Shown here: positions 16,940 through 26,041 of the stretch, piece by piece
Layout: each line of letters begins with the position of its first letter
Position numbering within the stretch: position 1 is the stretch's first letter
DNA from: Colwellia sp. PAMC 20917
GTDB lineage: Bacteria > Pseudomonadota > Gammaproteobacteria > Enterobacterales > Alteromonadaceae
DNA: 64,000 nt
Reading direction: 5' to 3'
NCBI RefSeq assembly: GCF_001767295.1
Contig: NZ_CP014944.1
Coordinates: 3,038,001 to 3,102,000 of the forward strand
Notes under the pieces: model-generated
Database searches by the model: none
The model's input: only the letters and a program-made list of their open reading frames with translations
What the model was told of the DNA's origin: nothing
Position numbers and translations under genes: made by a program

Positions 16940-17422
16940 ATGGATACTTTACAAAATCTATTTTTACAAACCAGCCTTTTTTATCGTAATGTTGCCAGTA
17001 AAATTAGTATGTTAGAACCCGTCGCATTGTTAGCTGCGCGTTTTTATGTTGCTTGGGCCTTTTTCGCCTCGGGATTAACAAAGCTCAGAGATTGGGAGAG
17101 TACACTGATGTTATTTGAATATGAATATCAAGTACCTGTATTACCGTTTGAATTAGCCGCTTATTTAGGTACCGGTGCAGAAATTATTTTACCCTTGTTA
17201 TTAATGGCTGGATTAGCGAGTCGATTTTCTGCTTTAGGTTTGTTTTTTGTTAATATTGTTGCTGTGATAAGTTTAGAAGATATTGCGCCAGTTGCTTATG
17301 CTGAACATGTATTATGGGGAGTATTACTCGCATTGGTTGTTATCTTTAATGGTGGGCGTTTTGCGTTAGACCGACTCGTTGAAAAACAGTTATTCAATGG
17401 CAAAGTTTCAACAGTCTCATAG
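16940..17422 (+). CDS. DoxX-family membrane protein
   Basis: A 160-residue protein with four predicted membrane helices. The DoxX start is clear: LAARFYVAWAFFASGLTKLRDW, then YLGTGAEIILPLLLMAGLASRFSALGLF and a final helix before the basic tail. DoxX proteins commonly close bufferin and other MNIO clusters. They are thought to act in thiol or redox balance at the membrane, but no biochemical role is settled here. It starts two bases after bufC, so it belongs to the same transcript. Confidence 0.88.
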   Translation: MDTLQNLFLQTSLFYRNVASKISMLEPVALLAARFYVAWAFFASGLTKLRDWESTLMLFEYEYQVPVLPFELAAYLGTGAEIILPLLLMAGLASRFSALGLFFVNIVAVISLEDIAPVAYAEHVLWGVLLALVVIFNGGRFALDRLVEKQLFNGKVSTVS

Positions 17423-17476
17423 GTAATTTATTTAACTATAATCATCAATGATAAGTAATACCGGGAAATATTTGTA

Positions 17477-18190
17477 ATGACGATACCTATTCCTCATTGC
17501 CCGAGCCGCTTCCTTCTCGGTGATGCAGCGGCACTCATTACTCTTGATGCTTTTATTGATATTCAATGCCCACATTCTCGCACTACCTGGCCAACGTTAC
17601 TGGCAGTGTCTGAACATTATAAAGATAAGCCTGTTAGTCTTAGAGTGCATTTAATCACCCTGAGTAATCACCGACAGGCTTGGGATATGAGTTTAGGGCT
17701 ATTTGCATTAGCACAGGATGTCGCCAGTAAGCTTATGATTTAAAATCATTTATATTTGAGCGACAAGCAAAATTTTATAATGATAAGTTTTTACATAAGT
17801 CTCACTATGATTTAATTCAATTGATTGATCACTGGTATGCAGATGAACCGACTCAGTCAGGTGGGAAGAATTCAGGTCCAGATCCCTATGAACATTTACT
17901 TGCTGCTTTAGGCACTTGCACGGCAATGACCATTCGTGTGTATGCCGACCATAAAAAAATACCGCTTCAGCACGATGAAGTTTCTTTATCCCACGAGCGT
18001 CATTATTTAAATGATGTAGACAAAGCGTCAGAGCATGATCAAAAGATAGAATCATTACTCCACAAAGTTCAGTTGTTTGGGCTGTTAAGTGATAATGAAA
18101 AAAACGATTAATGGAAATAGCTGACCGTTGTCCTGTGCATCGAACATTGCACAATAATCCGCAAATATTAACGGTATTGATTGATGGTTA
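17477..18190 (+). pseudogene. Decayed DsbA-like / OsmC-like hybrid
   Basis: The first 88 codons (17477-17743) encode the N-terminus of a DsbA-like thioredoxin-fold protein with a CPHS active-site motif (FIDIQCPHSRTTW) and then stop. The next frame continues that domain ([18 protein letters not shown]) and at about 17815 runs without a break into the middle of an OsmC-like protein ([38 protein letters not shown]). It stops at 18111, but a third frame carries the expected OsmC end ([15 protein letters not shown]) to about 18190. One extra base near 17728 and one in the A-run at 18088-18094 would restore a single frame. The OsmC N-terminus and DsbA C-terminus are both missing, so a deletion fusion is likely. 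Confidence 0.7.
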
Positions 18191-18286
18191 GGCTAATGTA
18201 TCTAAGTTTATGTACCTAAGTTTATCTACCTGAGATTAATGCCATTAAATGGTCACCCCTGTGTCTCATAACTTGTTACTCAGTAA

Positions 18287-18520
18287 TTAGTCATGAGTCA
18301 GACACCAAAAGCTAAAGGTGTTATCTTGTGCTTCTTTAGCCTTGTTTATTTGATTGGTGTTATATTTACCAATAAAAAAATCATAAGGTATATAGCAATA
18401 GCCTTGGTCGCCAAATTCTTTACCCTGTGAATTTCTAACAATAAAGTGCTGCGCCGGCGCATTATACTCAACCGGTAGTAAGGCATGACCATCGAGGCTA
18501 ATTTCATTTTTTGCTGGCAT
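18287..18520 (-). CDS. Hypothetical 77-residue protein
   Basis: A 77-residue frame on the opposite strand to its neighbours, beginning MPAKNEISLDGHALLPVEYN and ending FSFWCLTHD. The composition is globular and soluble, without signal peptide or membrane helix, and contains two Cys. I do not recognise the family. No strong ribosome site precedes its ATG, although a TTGACA lies on the same strand about 22 bases upstream. It lies between the decayed hybrid and the large sensor gene, with no shadow gene in other frames, which favours it being real. Confidence 0.45.
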   Translation of the reverse strand: MPAKNEISLDGHALLPVEYNAPAQHFIVRNSQGKEFGDQGYCYIPYDFFIGKYNTNQINKAKEAQDNTFSFWCLTHD

Positions 18521-18639
18521 AGTAATTAATTGAATTTCTTGTCAAGTGATAATTTTAATTATAACTTGTTGATGTCACACTTTATATTTAAGCTACATAC
18601 CAGCTTACTTGAATCATTATTTATAAAAAGAAGAAACAA

Positions 18640-21600
18640 ATGCGCGGCTTAATTCAATTATTTTCCCTCATCATATTATGTGCTACGTCGCTACACAGCT
18701 ATGCAGAAAACTCGCAGTATAGTTTTGATCACTTCTCTCGTGACCAAGGGTTATCACAAGCATCAGTACAAGCTCTATATCACGATAAACAAGGCTTTAT
18801 TTGGGCTGGAACTACTGATGGTCTTAATCGCTTTGACGGTTATCAATTTACAGTGTACCGCAGCAATAGCGATAAATTTGATAGTTTATCTAATAATAAT
18901 GTGTTGTCGATTACCCAAGACAGCAATGAAAATTTATGGTTTGGAACAGTAAGCGGCTTAAATAGGTTTAATAAAAGTACGGAGTCATTTACTACATTTC
19001 TACATGACAACAAGCAAAATAATAGTTTGAGTAACAATATGGTTCAAACATTGACTGCTGATAAGTTTGGTAGCGTATGGGTTGGCACCAAAAATGGATT
19101 AAATAAATTTAATGGCGAAAGCTTTACTCTATTCTCCCACCAGAGTGAAGAAAATAATGCCTTACGAAACAATATTCTAGCTATTCTAGAAGATAGCAAC
19201 AATGATTTATGGCTGGGTACGCAAGGTGGACTTAGTTTTTTTGATGTGAAAGCTAAGACGCTGAACGCTGTGAAAGTAGATCTTAAAGAGCAAAGTATCA
19301 CCAGCCTTTTAGAATATGACGATAATACATTATGGTTGGGTACTGAAAATGGTTTGTATTTATACCACAAGAAAAACGGTTTGCTTAGTGATCACAAAAC
19401 ATTAATTAATCAACTTGCTAGTAGCCATATTACCTCATTTTTACTACGGAATAATAATGACTTATGGATAACGACTAGGAATAAGGGGATTTATCGTTAT
19501 AACCTCATCAGCAAAAGTATTGAGCATCTGCAATCAGACAAGAAAAAACCTGATAGCCTAATCGACAATGATATCAGGGCCATTATTAATGATAATGCAA
19601 ATAACTTATGGATAGGTACATATATTAATGGTATTGATAAATATGACGTATCTAGAGAACAATTTAACCATAAAGTACAAGATGTAACAAAAAAAAATCA
19701 CTTGCAAGGCAGTGCTTTTTTTCACTTCTTGGAACACTCTACCGATAAATTATTAATTTCAACGTATCAATCAGGGTTAAATGAATATGACAAAACGACT
19801 GGCCAATATCATCAATATTTACATGATCCAACCAATAATAATAGCATAGGAGCGAATGCGGTTACTTGGTTAATCAATGATGAAAAACAAGGTGTTTGGG
19901 TGGGTACCGTTGGTGGTGGTTTAAATCTTTTTGATGTTAAAACAAAAGTTTTTACCCGCTTTATACATAACCCTGATGATCCAAACAGTATTAGCCATAA
20001 TAATATATTACCTATTTTTCAAGAAAATGAGCATACGTTATGGATAGGTACTTGGGGCGGCGGCCTCAATAAATTTGATACGCGCACTAAAAAGTTTACT
20101 CGCTTTATGCACGATCCTAACAATATAAATTCTTTGTCAGGTAATAATATATGGGCGATACATAAAGACGATAAAGGCTTTCTTTGGCTCGGCACTATGT
20201 TTAGTGGCTTGAATAAGTTTGACCCTAAAACGAATACTTTTACGCACTTTAAGCATGACCCAAAAAATGACAATACCCTTAGTGATCAATTTGTTGATGC
20301 AATTCATCAAACGAGCGACGGTATTTTATGGTTGGGGACTTCAAATGGTTTAAATAAATTTGACCCATTAACAGAAAATTTCACCCATTATAAAGAAAAA
20401 CATGGCCTTGCCAGTACTGCAATTTATGGCATCCTAGAAGATGAACAAGGTCACTTATGGTTGAGTACGACTAATGGCTTGTCACGCTTTAATCCAGAAA
20501 CAGAAAATTTTAAAAACTATGATGTTACCGATGGACTTCAATCAAAGGAGTTTGCCACGCTTTCATATTACAAAAGCAAATCGGGTGAGTTTTTCTTTGG
20601 TGGCGTCAATGGTTATAACCATTTTTATCCACAAGATATTAAAGACGACACCAGGTTACCAAACATTGTTCTAACCAATTTTTTGGTACATAACGAAACG
20701 GTTAAAGTGGGCTTATATGAAGAAAGTGGCAATAAAAATGATCAGCCATTTATGCTTGATGCTGTCATCAATGAATTAACACAACTAACGTTAACTCACC
20801 TTGAAAAACTGATCACTTTTGAATTTTCAGCTCTCCACTTTTCTGAGCCGATGAGTAATAAATATGCTTACACACTTGAAGGTTTTGATGAGAAATGGGT
20901 TTATACCGATGCAAAAAACCGTCGTGCTACTTACACCAATCTACCGGCAGGTGATTATGTATTTCGAGTAAAAGCCAGTAATGGCGACGGCTATTGGAAT
21001 GAACAAGGAAAGTCGTTAAACGTTACAGTATTACCAGCACCCTGGCTTTCTTGGTGGGCGTTCAGCCTTTATTTTATTATCGTTGTTGGCTTATTAGTCG
21101 CTTTTAATTATCGTTTGAATTATCAACGCTTAAAAGAACAGGCTATTAATATTCATTTAACCCGTGTTGATAAATTAAAAGATGAATTTCTAGCGAATAC
21201 TTCTCATGAGTTGCGCACTCCTTTAAACGGTATTATTGGTTTAGCCGAGTCATTAATTGACGGCGTTGCTGGGCAATTGCCGGAAAAAGCGAATCATGAC
21301 TTATCTATGGTGGTGGCGAGTGGTCGACGGTTATCAAACTTAGTGAATGATATCTTAGATTTTTCAAAATTAAAAAATCATGGTTTACAAATATACACCT
21401 CTGCAATTGATATTAACAGTATGGTTGATGTGGTCTTTACTTTATCTCGAGCTACATTAAAAACAAAAAACATCAAACTAATTAATAATATTGCTAAAGA
21501 TTTCCCTGCGGTCAAAGCTGATGAGGACCGTTTGCAGCAAATTCTTTTTAATTTAGTCGGCAATGCCATTAAGTTTACCCCATCAGGTACCGTGACTATT

Positions 21601-24600
21601 TCTGCGCAATTAGTGGGCAATAGCCATACCGATGAACAGCAATTTGTTTGTATTGATATTAGTGATACTGGGATTGGTATTGCAACAGAAAATTTGGCGA
21701 CTATTTTTAAATCATTTGAACAAGTTACCGGTAACGAGACACGTTCTGCAAATGGCACAGGTTTAGGCTTAGCGGTTTCTAAACAGCTTGTTGAGTTACA
21801 TGGCGGTACTATAACGGTAAGCTCGACACAGAATAAAGGCAGCATATTTAGTTTTACGCTTCCAATTTACGATATAAGTGATAGTGAATTAAGTGAACTT
21901 ATCGCCGTGGGTGATGCAAACCATGAGCAAACTAAGCAGCAGTTATCACGGTTACAGGCCTTAGATGACACGATTGACTACTTTCCTGTTGAGACTTTAT
22001 CATCAAAAGAGAACACGACTAATAAAGAGAATAATGATTTTCGAGTATTAATCGTTGATGACGATCCGATTAACCGTCAAGTGTTAAATAATTATTTATT
22101 GCCGCTGAATTATCAGCTTTTTCAAGCTCACGGTGGTCAGCAAGCTTTAGCACTTATTGAACAAGCGAGTGAAGGCTTGTTGGCAGGGGAGCGTCCGTTT
22201 GATTTAATTTTACTTGATATTATGATGCCAAAAGTTTCAGGTTATGAAGTCTGTCGAAAACTTCGAGAAAAATATTCAGTTAATGAATTACCAGTGATCT
22301 TTTTAACGGCTAAAAACCAAGTCGTTGACTTAGTTGAAAGTTTTTCTGCTGGCGGTAATGATTATTTAACTAAACCCATTTCAAAATACGAACTATTATC
22401 GCGTGTTGAAACGCATTTAACCTTGCTCGATATTAACCGAAGTTTAGAAACGAAAGTCGCTGAGCGTACCGTCGAACTCGAATATGCGATGCAAGCAAAA
22501 GGTGAATTTTTGGCAAAAATGAGTCATGAAATTCGCACACCGATGAATGCTATTATTGGTTTAGGTTATTTAACTCTGAAAACTGATTTAAATCCCCATC
22601 AAAAAGACTTAATTAGCAAAACTCAAGACGCTTCTCAAGCGCTTTTAGGGCTAATTAACGATATTCTAGACTTCTCCAAAATTGAAGCCGGTAAAATGTC
22701 AGTAGAGTCGGTGACAATGAATATGGGGGGCTTAATTAAGAAAACCAATAATATTTGTGCGTTGCGTGCTCATGCTAAAGATTTAGAGCTTATTGTTAAA
22801 GTACATAGTAATGTGCCGAAGCATATCAAGTCTGATCCGGTGCGCCTGCAGCAAATTTTAGTGAACTTAGTGAGTAATGCCATTAAGTTTACCGAACAAG
22901 GACATATCCTTATTGAAGTCGGTCTGGCTAAACAGTCATTAATGGCTGATGACAGTAATCAGCTAACGCTTGAATTTAGTGTGAGTGATACGGGTATCGG
23001 TCTCGAACAATCAACAATGAATAACCTCTTTCAGTCGTTCACCCAAGCCGACAGTTCAATTACCCGAAAATTTGGTGGCACAGGTTTAGGCTTATCCATT
23101 TGTAAAGAGCTAAGTGGTTTGATGGGCGGTGAAATTTGGGTTGAGAGTACGTTAGGAGAAGGCAGTAAATTTAGCTTTAATATTGTCTGTGAAAAAAGCG
23201 ATTTACCGGGCAATGAGCTGATAAATATTGACGCTATTAAAGGACTTAATATTTTAGTGGTGGATGATAATGAGCTTTGCTTGAATGTTATTACTGAGTT
23301 GTTACAAGAGTTTCATTGTCAAATTACCGCCGTAGCCAGCGCAGAAACAGCATTAGCATTGTTAGCAACAGCAAAAAGTAATAATAAATCTTATGATGTG
23401 GTTATTACTGATTGGCGTATGCCTAAAATGGACGGTATTGCTTTTGCTAAAGCGATACAAGATGATAAAAATCAATATAACGTTCGAGCAGTGTTAATGG
23501 TAACGGCATTTGATAAAAGTGATGCCATGCCGTTAGCACATTCATCGGGTATTGATGGCTTCTTAGAGAAACCTGTTAATGCCAGCTTGCTATTAGAGGC
23601 GATGATGGACGTATTAAAAATCTCCCCTGATGAAGATTTTTACAGTATAAAAAATGCAAGTTTAATGGACTTTTCAACAACCGACATATTATTGGTTGAA
23701 GATAATGAGTTAAACCAACAGGTCGTCTTAGGGTTTTTAGAAGATACCCAGGCGAATGTTGATGTTGCAGAAAATGGCCTTATCGCCTTAGATAAATTAG
23801 CCAATAAAAGCTATGACTTAGTTTTGATGGACATTCAAATGCCTGAAATGGATGGGGTAACGGCCACACAAGAAATTAGAAAACAAGCCCAATTTGAAAA
23901 ACTGCCTATTATCGCTATGACAGCTCACGCGATGCCAGATGAACTCAATAAATGTTTGGCAGCTGGTATGAATGAATATTTTACTAAACCGATTGACCCT
24001 AACGCGTTATTTAGTTTAATGGCAAAATACTTGAGTGATAAAATTAATGCCGTGGTAAACAAATCTGTCGATATTAAAGAAAAAAATCTTGATGTTACTG
24101 AGTTAATTTCGGATAACTCCGAAAAAACGTTAATGGATCGCATTGCACAACTGAGTTGTTTAAACAGTAAAAAAGCCTTGCTGGCGATGGGTGGCAGACA
24201 GCACATTTATCAAAAACTCGTTATCAACTTTCATAAAAGTACCCTAAAAATCCCCCAAAAAATGGAGCAAGCTTACCAAGATAAAGATGTTGAAAGTCTA
24301 TATCGAATGGTTCATTCTTTGAAATCGAATGCCGCTTATATTGGTGCCACCTGTTTAGCTGAGTTATCAGCAGAGCTAGAAGGAAAAATAAAAGAGCAAC
24401 CTGAGCACTGTTTATCACTCATGAGACAACTAATAACAGAACACCAGACGATATTATCAGCCTTAGCGACCTTGACTAGTAGCAATACAGATTCGTTATT
24501 AACTGATGAGCCTAAAAAGGCCATTAACAAAGAGCTACTACTCGTACTGTTAAATTCTATTGTCGACTTACTTAAGAAAGAAGATGCGGAAGTCGAAGAC

Positions 24601-24741
24601 TTATTACCGCAGTTACTCGAATATACCCGAGGAAGTGACCTCGTTGAACTTGTTGATAATATTGTCGAATTAGTTGAAGATGTCGAATACGCTAGCGCAT
24701 TAAACCGTATCGGAGCATTAAGGAATAAACTTGTCTATTAA
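18640..24741 (+). CDS. Giant hybrid sensor kinase: propeller sensor, two kinase modules, three receivers, Hpt
   Basis: A 2033-residue protein. The order is signal peptide (to about residue 22), about 14 periplasmic two-component propeller repeats (WxGTxxGLNKFD type), a Y_Y_Y domain near 740-800, and one membrane helix (SLYFIIVVGLLVAFNY). Next come HisKA with His856, an ATPase domain, and a receiver with Asp1193. A second HisKA follows with His1296 and its own ATPase, then two receivers (Asp1591 and Asp1731) and a C-terminal Hpt domain with His1892 (VHSLKSNAAYIG). The periplasmic part resembles sensors of polysaccharide or sugar breakdown. Two complete kinases in one chain with a built-in phosphorelay is unusual. 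The REC-GGDEF gene 83 bases downstream is the likely output partner. Confidence 0.93.
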   Translation: MRGLIQLFSLIILCATSLHSYAENSQYSFDHFSRDQGLSQASVQALYHDKQGFIWAGTTDGLNRFDGYQFTVYRSNSDKFDSLSNNNVLSITQDSNENLWFGTVSGLNRFNKSTESFTTFLHDNKQNNSLSNNMVQTLTADKFGSVWVGTKNGLNKFNGESFTLFSHQSEENNALRNNILAILEDSNNDLWLGTQGGLSFFDVKAKTLNAVKVDLKEQSITSLLEYDDNTLWLGTENGLYLYHKKNGLLSDHKTLINQLASSHITSFLLRNNNDLWITTRNKGIYRYNLISKSIEHLQSDKKKPDSLIDNDIRAIINDNANNLWIGTYINGIDKYDVSREQFNHKVQDVTKKNHLQGSAFFHFLEHSTDKLLISTYQSGLNEYDKTTGQYHQYLHDPTNNNSIGANAVTWLINDEKQGVWVGTVGGGLNLFDVKTKVFTRFIHNPDDPNSISHNNILPIFQENEHTLWIGTWGGGLNKFDTRTKKFTRFMHDPNNINSLSGNNIWAIHKDDKGFLWLGTMFSGLNKFDPKTNTFTHFKHDPKNDNTLSDQFVDAIHQTSDGILWLGTSNGLNKFDPLTENFTHYKEKHGLASTAIYGILEDEQGHLWLSTTNGLSRFNPETENFKNYDVTDGLQSKEFATLSYYKSKSGEFFFGGVNGYNHFYPQDIKDDTRLPNIVLTNFLVHNETVKVGLYEESGNKNDQPFMLDAVINELTQLTLTHLEKLITFEFSALHFSEPMSNKYAYTLEGFDEKWVYTDAKNRRATYTNLPAGDYVFRVKASNGDGYWNEQGKSLNVTVLPAPWLSWWAFSLYFIIVVGLLVAFNYRLNYQRLKEQAINIHLTRVDKLKDEFLANTSHELRTPLNGIIGLAESLIDGVAGQLPEKANHDLSMVVASGRRLSNLVNDILDFSKLKNHGLQIYTSAIDINSMVDVVFTLSRATLKTKNIKLINNIAKDFPAVKADEDRLQQILFNLVGNAIKFTPSGTVTISAQLVGNSHTDEQQFVCIDISDTGIGIATENLATIFKSFEQVTGNETRSANGTGLGLAVSKQLVELHGGTITVSSTQNKGSIFSFTLPIYDISDSELSELIAVGDANHEQTKQQLSRLQALDDTIDYFPVETLSSKENTTNKENNDFRVLIVDDDPINRQVLNNYLLPLNYQLFQAHGGQQALALIEQASEGLLAGERPFDLILLDIMMPKVSGYEVCRKLREKYSVNELPVIFLTAKNQVVDLVESFSAGGNDYLTKPISKYELLSRVETHLTLLDINRSLETKVAERTVELEYAMQAKGEFLAKMSHEIRTPMNAIIGLGYLTLKTDLNPHQKDLISKTQDASQALLGLINDILDFSKIEAGKMSVESVTMNMGGLIKKTNNICALRAHAKDLELIVKVHSNVPKHIKSDPVRLQQILVNLVSNAIKFTEQGHILIEVGLAKQSLMADDSNQLTLEFSVSDTGIGLEQSTMNNLFQSFTQADSSITRKFGGTGLGLSICKELSGLMGGEIWVESTLGEGSKFSFNIVCEKSDLPGNELINIDAIKGLNILVVDDNELCLNVITELLQEFHCQITAVASAETALALLATAKSNNKSYDVVITDWRMPKMDGIAFAKAIQDDKNQYNVRAVLMVTAFDKSDAMPLAHSSGIDGFLEKPVNASLLLEAMMDVLKISPDEDFYSIKNASLMDFSTTDILLVEDNELNQQVVLGFLEDTQANVDVAENGLIALDKLANKSYDLVLMDIQMPEMDGVTATQEIRKQAQFEKLPIIAMTAHAMPDELNKCLAAGMNEYFTKPIDPNALFSLMAKYLSDKINAVVNKSVDIKEKNLDVTELISDNSEKTLMDRIAQLSCLNSKKALLAMGGRQHIYQKLVINFHKSTLKIPQKMEQAYQDKDVESLYRMVHSLKSNAAYIGATCLAELSAELEGKIKEQPEHCLSLMRQLITEHQTILSALATLTSSNTDSLLTDEPKKAINKELLLVLLNSIVDLLKKEDAEVEDLLPQLLEYTRGSDLVELVDNIVELVEDVEYASALNRIGALRNKLVY

Positions 24742-24824
24742 TCGGCTCAAGGGCAAGTGAGTATGAGTGGGTCAAGTTTGGCTTGATTATTATCTGTTTT
24801 AAAAGAAAAAGTTGATAGCGGAAA

Positions 24825-25736
24825 ATGAAAACTTTAGAGCAAATCATTTTAATTGTTGATGACGATAAAGCAAACCGTAAAATGCTAAAAGAGTTGTTGC
24901 AGGAACAAGCAAAAATTATTTTTGCGAAAAATGGTAAACAAGCCAGAGAACTTGCTAGAAAACATCTTCCTGATCTTATCTTATTAGATGTGATTATGCC
25001 TGATATTTCTGGTTTTGAGGTCATCGATTCTTTGAAAAATGACCCTGAAACAATGAATGTTTCGGTCATTTTTATCACAGGTTTAGCTAATGATGATGAC
25101 GAAGAGCGTGGTTTTAATTTAGGTGGCTGTGATTATATCTATAAGCCCTTTAAACCCAACATTGTTATTGCTCGCGTGATGATGCATTTAGAATTAATTC
25201 GCCAACGTAAAATGTTAGATGAAATTGCTCATATTGACGCCTTAACTGGGGTTAATAACCGGCGTAAGATGGATCTTGTTTTAAAAGATGAAGTTGCAGC
25301 AAATAAATATGAGCATACCAATCTACTCGTGGCAATTCTCGATATAGATTACTTTAAACAATATAATGATGGCTACGGTCATGGCGCTGGCGATGTTGCT
25401 TTAAGGCAAGTCGGACAGGCGCTTCGTGAGATCTGTGTACGACCACGAGACTTTATCGCACGCTATGGTGGTGAAGAATTTGTTATTATCTTACCTGATT
25501 GTGATAAAGCGGGCGCTGAAATTATGCTCAGTAATATTGCTCAAGCGATCAAAGATAAAAAAATTAAACATCAGTATTCTAGTGTGTCGCCACAATTAAC
25601 CGTCAGTGTTGGTGCTGTGGTGGTTAAGTCATCTCAGTCTGTTGTTGTCGCTAATGTTATGCAAAAAGCGGACAGTTTACTCTATCAGGCGAAAAACAAT
25701 GGCCGTAATCAATACTGTCTTGCTGAACTGAACTAG
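24825..25736 (+). CDS. REC-GGDEF response regulator, diguanylate cyclase
   Basis: A 303-residue response regulator. The N-terminal receiver has the acidic IVDDDKANRK and phospho-Asp55 (LILLDVIMPDISG). The GGDEF domain follows with the active motif GGEEF (residues 215-219) and an allosteric I-site RPRD at 206-209, exactly five residues before it. It should therefore make cyclic di-GMP from two GTP when phosphorylated and be inhibited by its product. It lies 83 bases after the giant hybrid kinase on the same strand and is a likely target of its Hpt domain. The last nine codons fall within the first copy of a 107-base tandem repeat. Confidence 0.93.
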   Translation: MKTLEQIILIVDDDKANRKMLKELLQEQAKIIFAKNGKQARELARKHLPDLILLDVIMPDISGFEVIDSLKNDPETMNVSVIFITGLANDDDEERGFNLGGCDYIYKPFKPNIVIARVMMHLELIRQRKMLDEIAHIDALTGVNNRRKMDLVLKDEVAANKYEHTNLLVAILDIDYFKQYNDGYGHGAGDVALRQVGQALREICVRPRDFIARYGGEEFVIILPDCDKAGAEIMLSNIAQAIKDKKIKHQYSSVSPQLTVSVGAVVVKSSQSVVVANVMQKADSLLYQAKNNGRNQYCLAELN

Positions 25737-26033
25737 GCAAACTCTTTATCAACAGCGCCAGATGTTTGTTAACTTTCGGCGCAAGAAATAAAACACCCAT
25801 GGCGTTATAATTTAATCACTTTCTGCTGAGCTGAACGAACTTGGCAAACTGTTTATCAATAGCACCAGATGTTTGTTAACTTTTCGCGAAAGAAATAAAA
25901 TACATTTGGCGTTATAATTTAATCACTGTCTTGTTGAACTGAACTGAACGAGCTAGGCAACTGTTTATCAACAGCGCCAGATCTTTGTTAACTTTTCGCG
26001 CAAGAAATAAAACACATTCGGCATTATCATTTA
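25711..26033. repeat. Three imperfect tandem copies of a 103-113 base unit
   Basis: Copies at about 25711-25813, 25814-25920 and 25921-26033. Shared blocks in each are GGCAAACTGTTTATCAACAG, CCAGATGTTTGTTAACTTTT, then CAAGAAATAAAACACA and GGCGTTATAATTT. Copy 1 starts inside the 3' coding end of the diguanylate cyclase gene (its last codons and stop), so the unit includes gene tail plus downstream sequence. The copies differ by many substitutions, so the duplication is old. The gap to degS holds nothing else. Confidence 0.85.
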
Positions 26034-26041
26034 TTTAAGGG

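Noticed and set aside
25711-26033. CRISPR array
   Set aside because: Only three long diverged units without separate spacers, and no cas genes.
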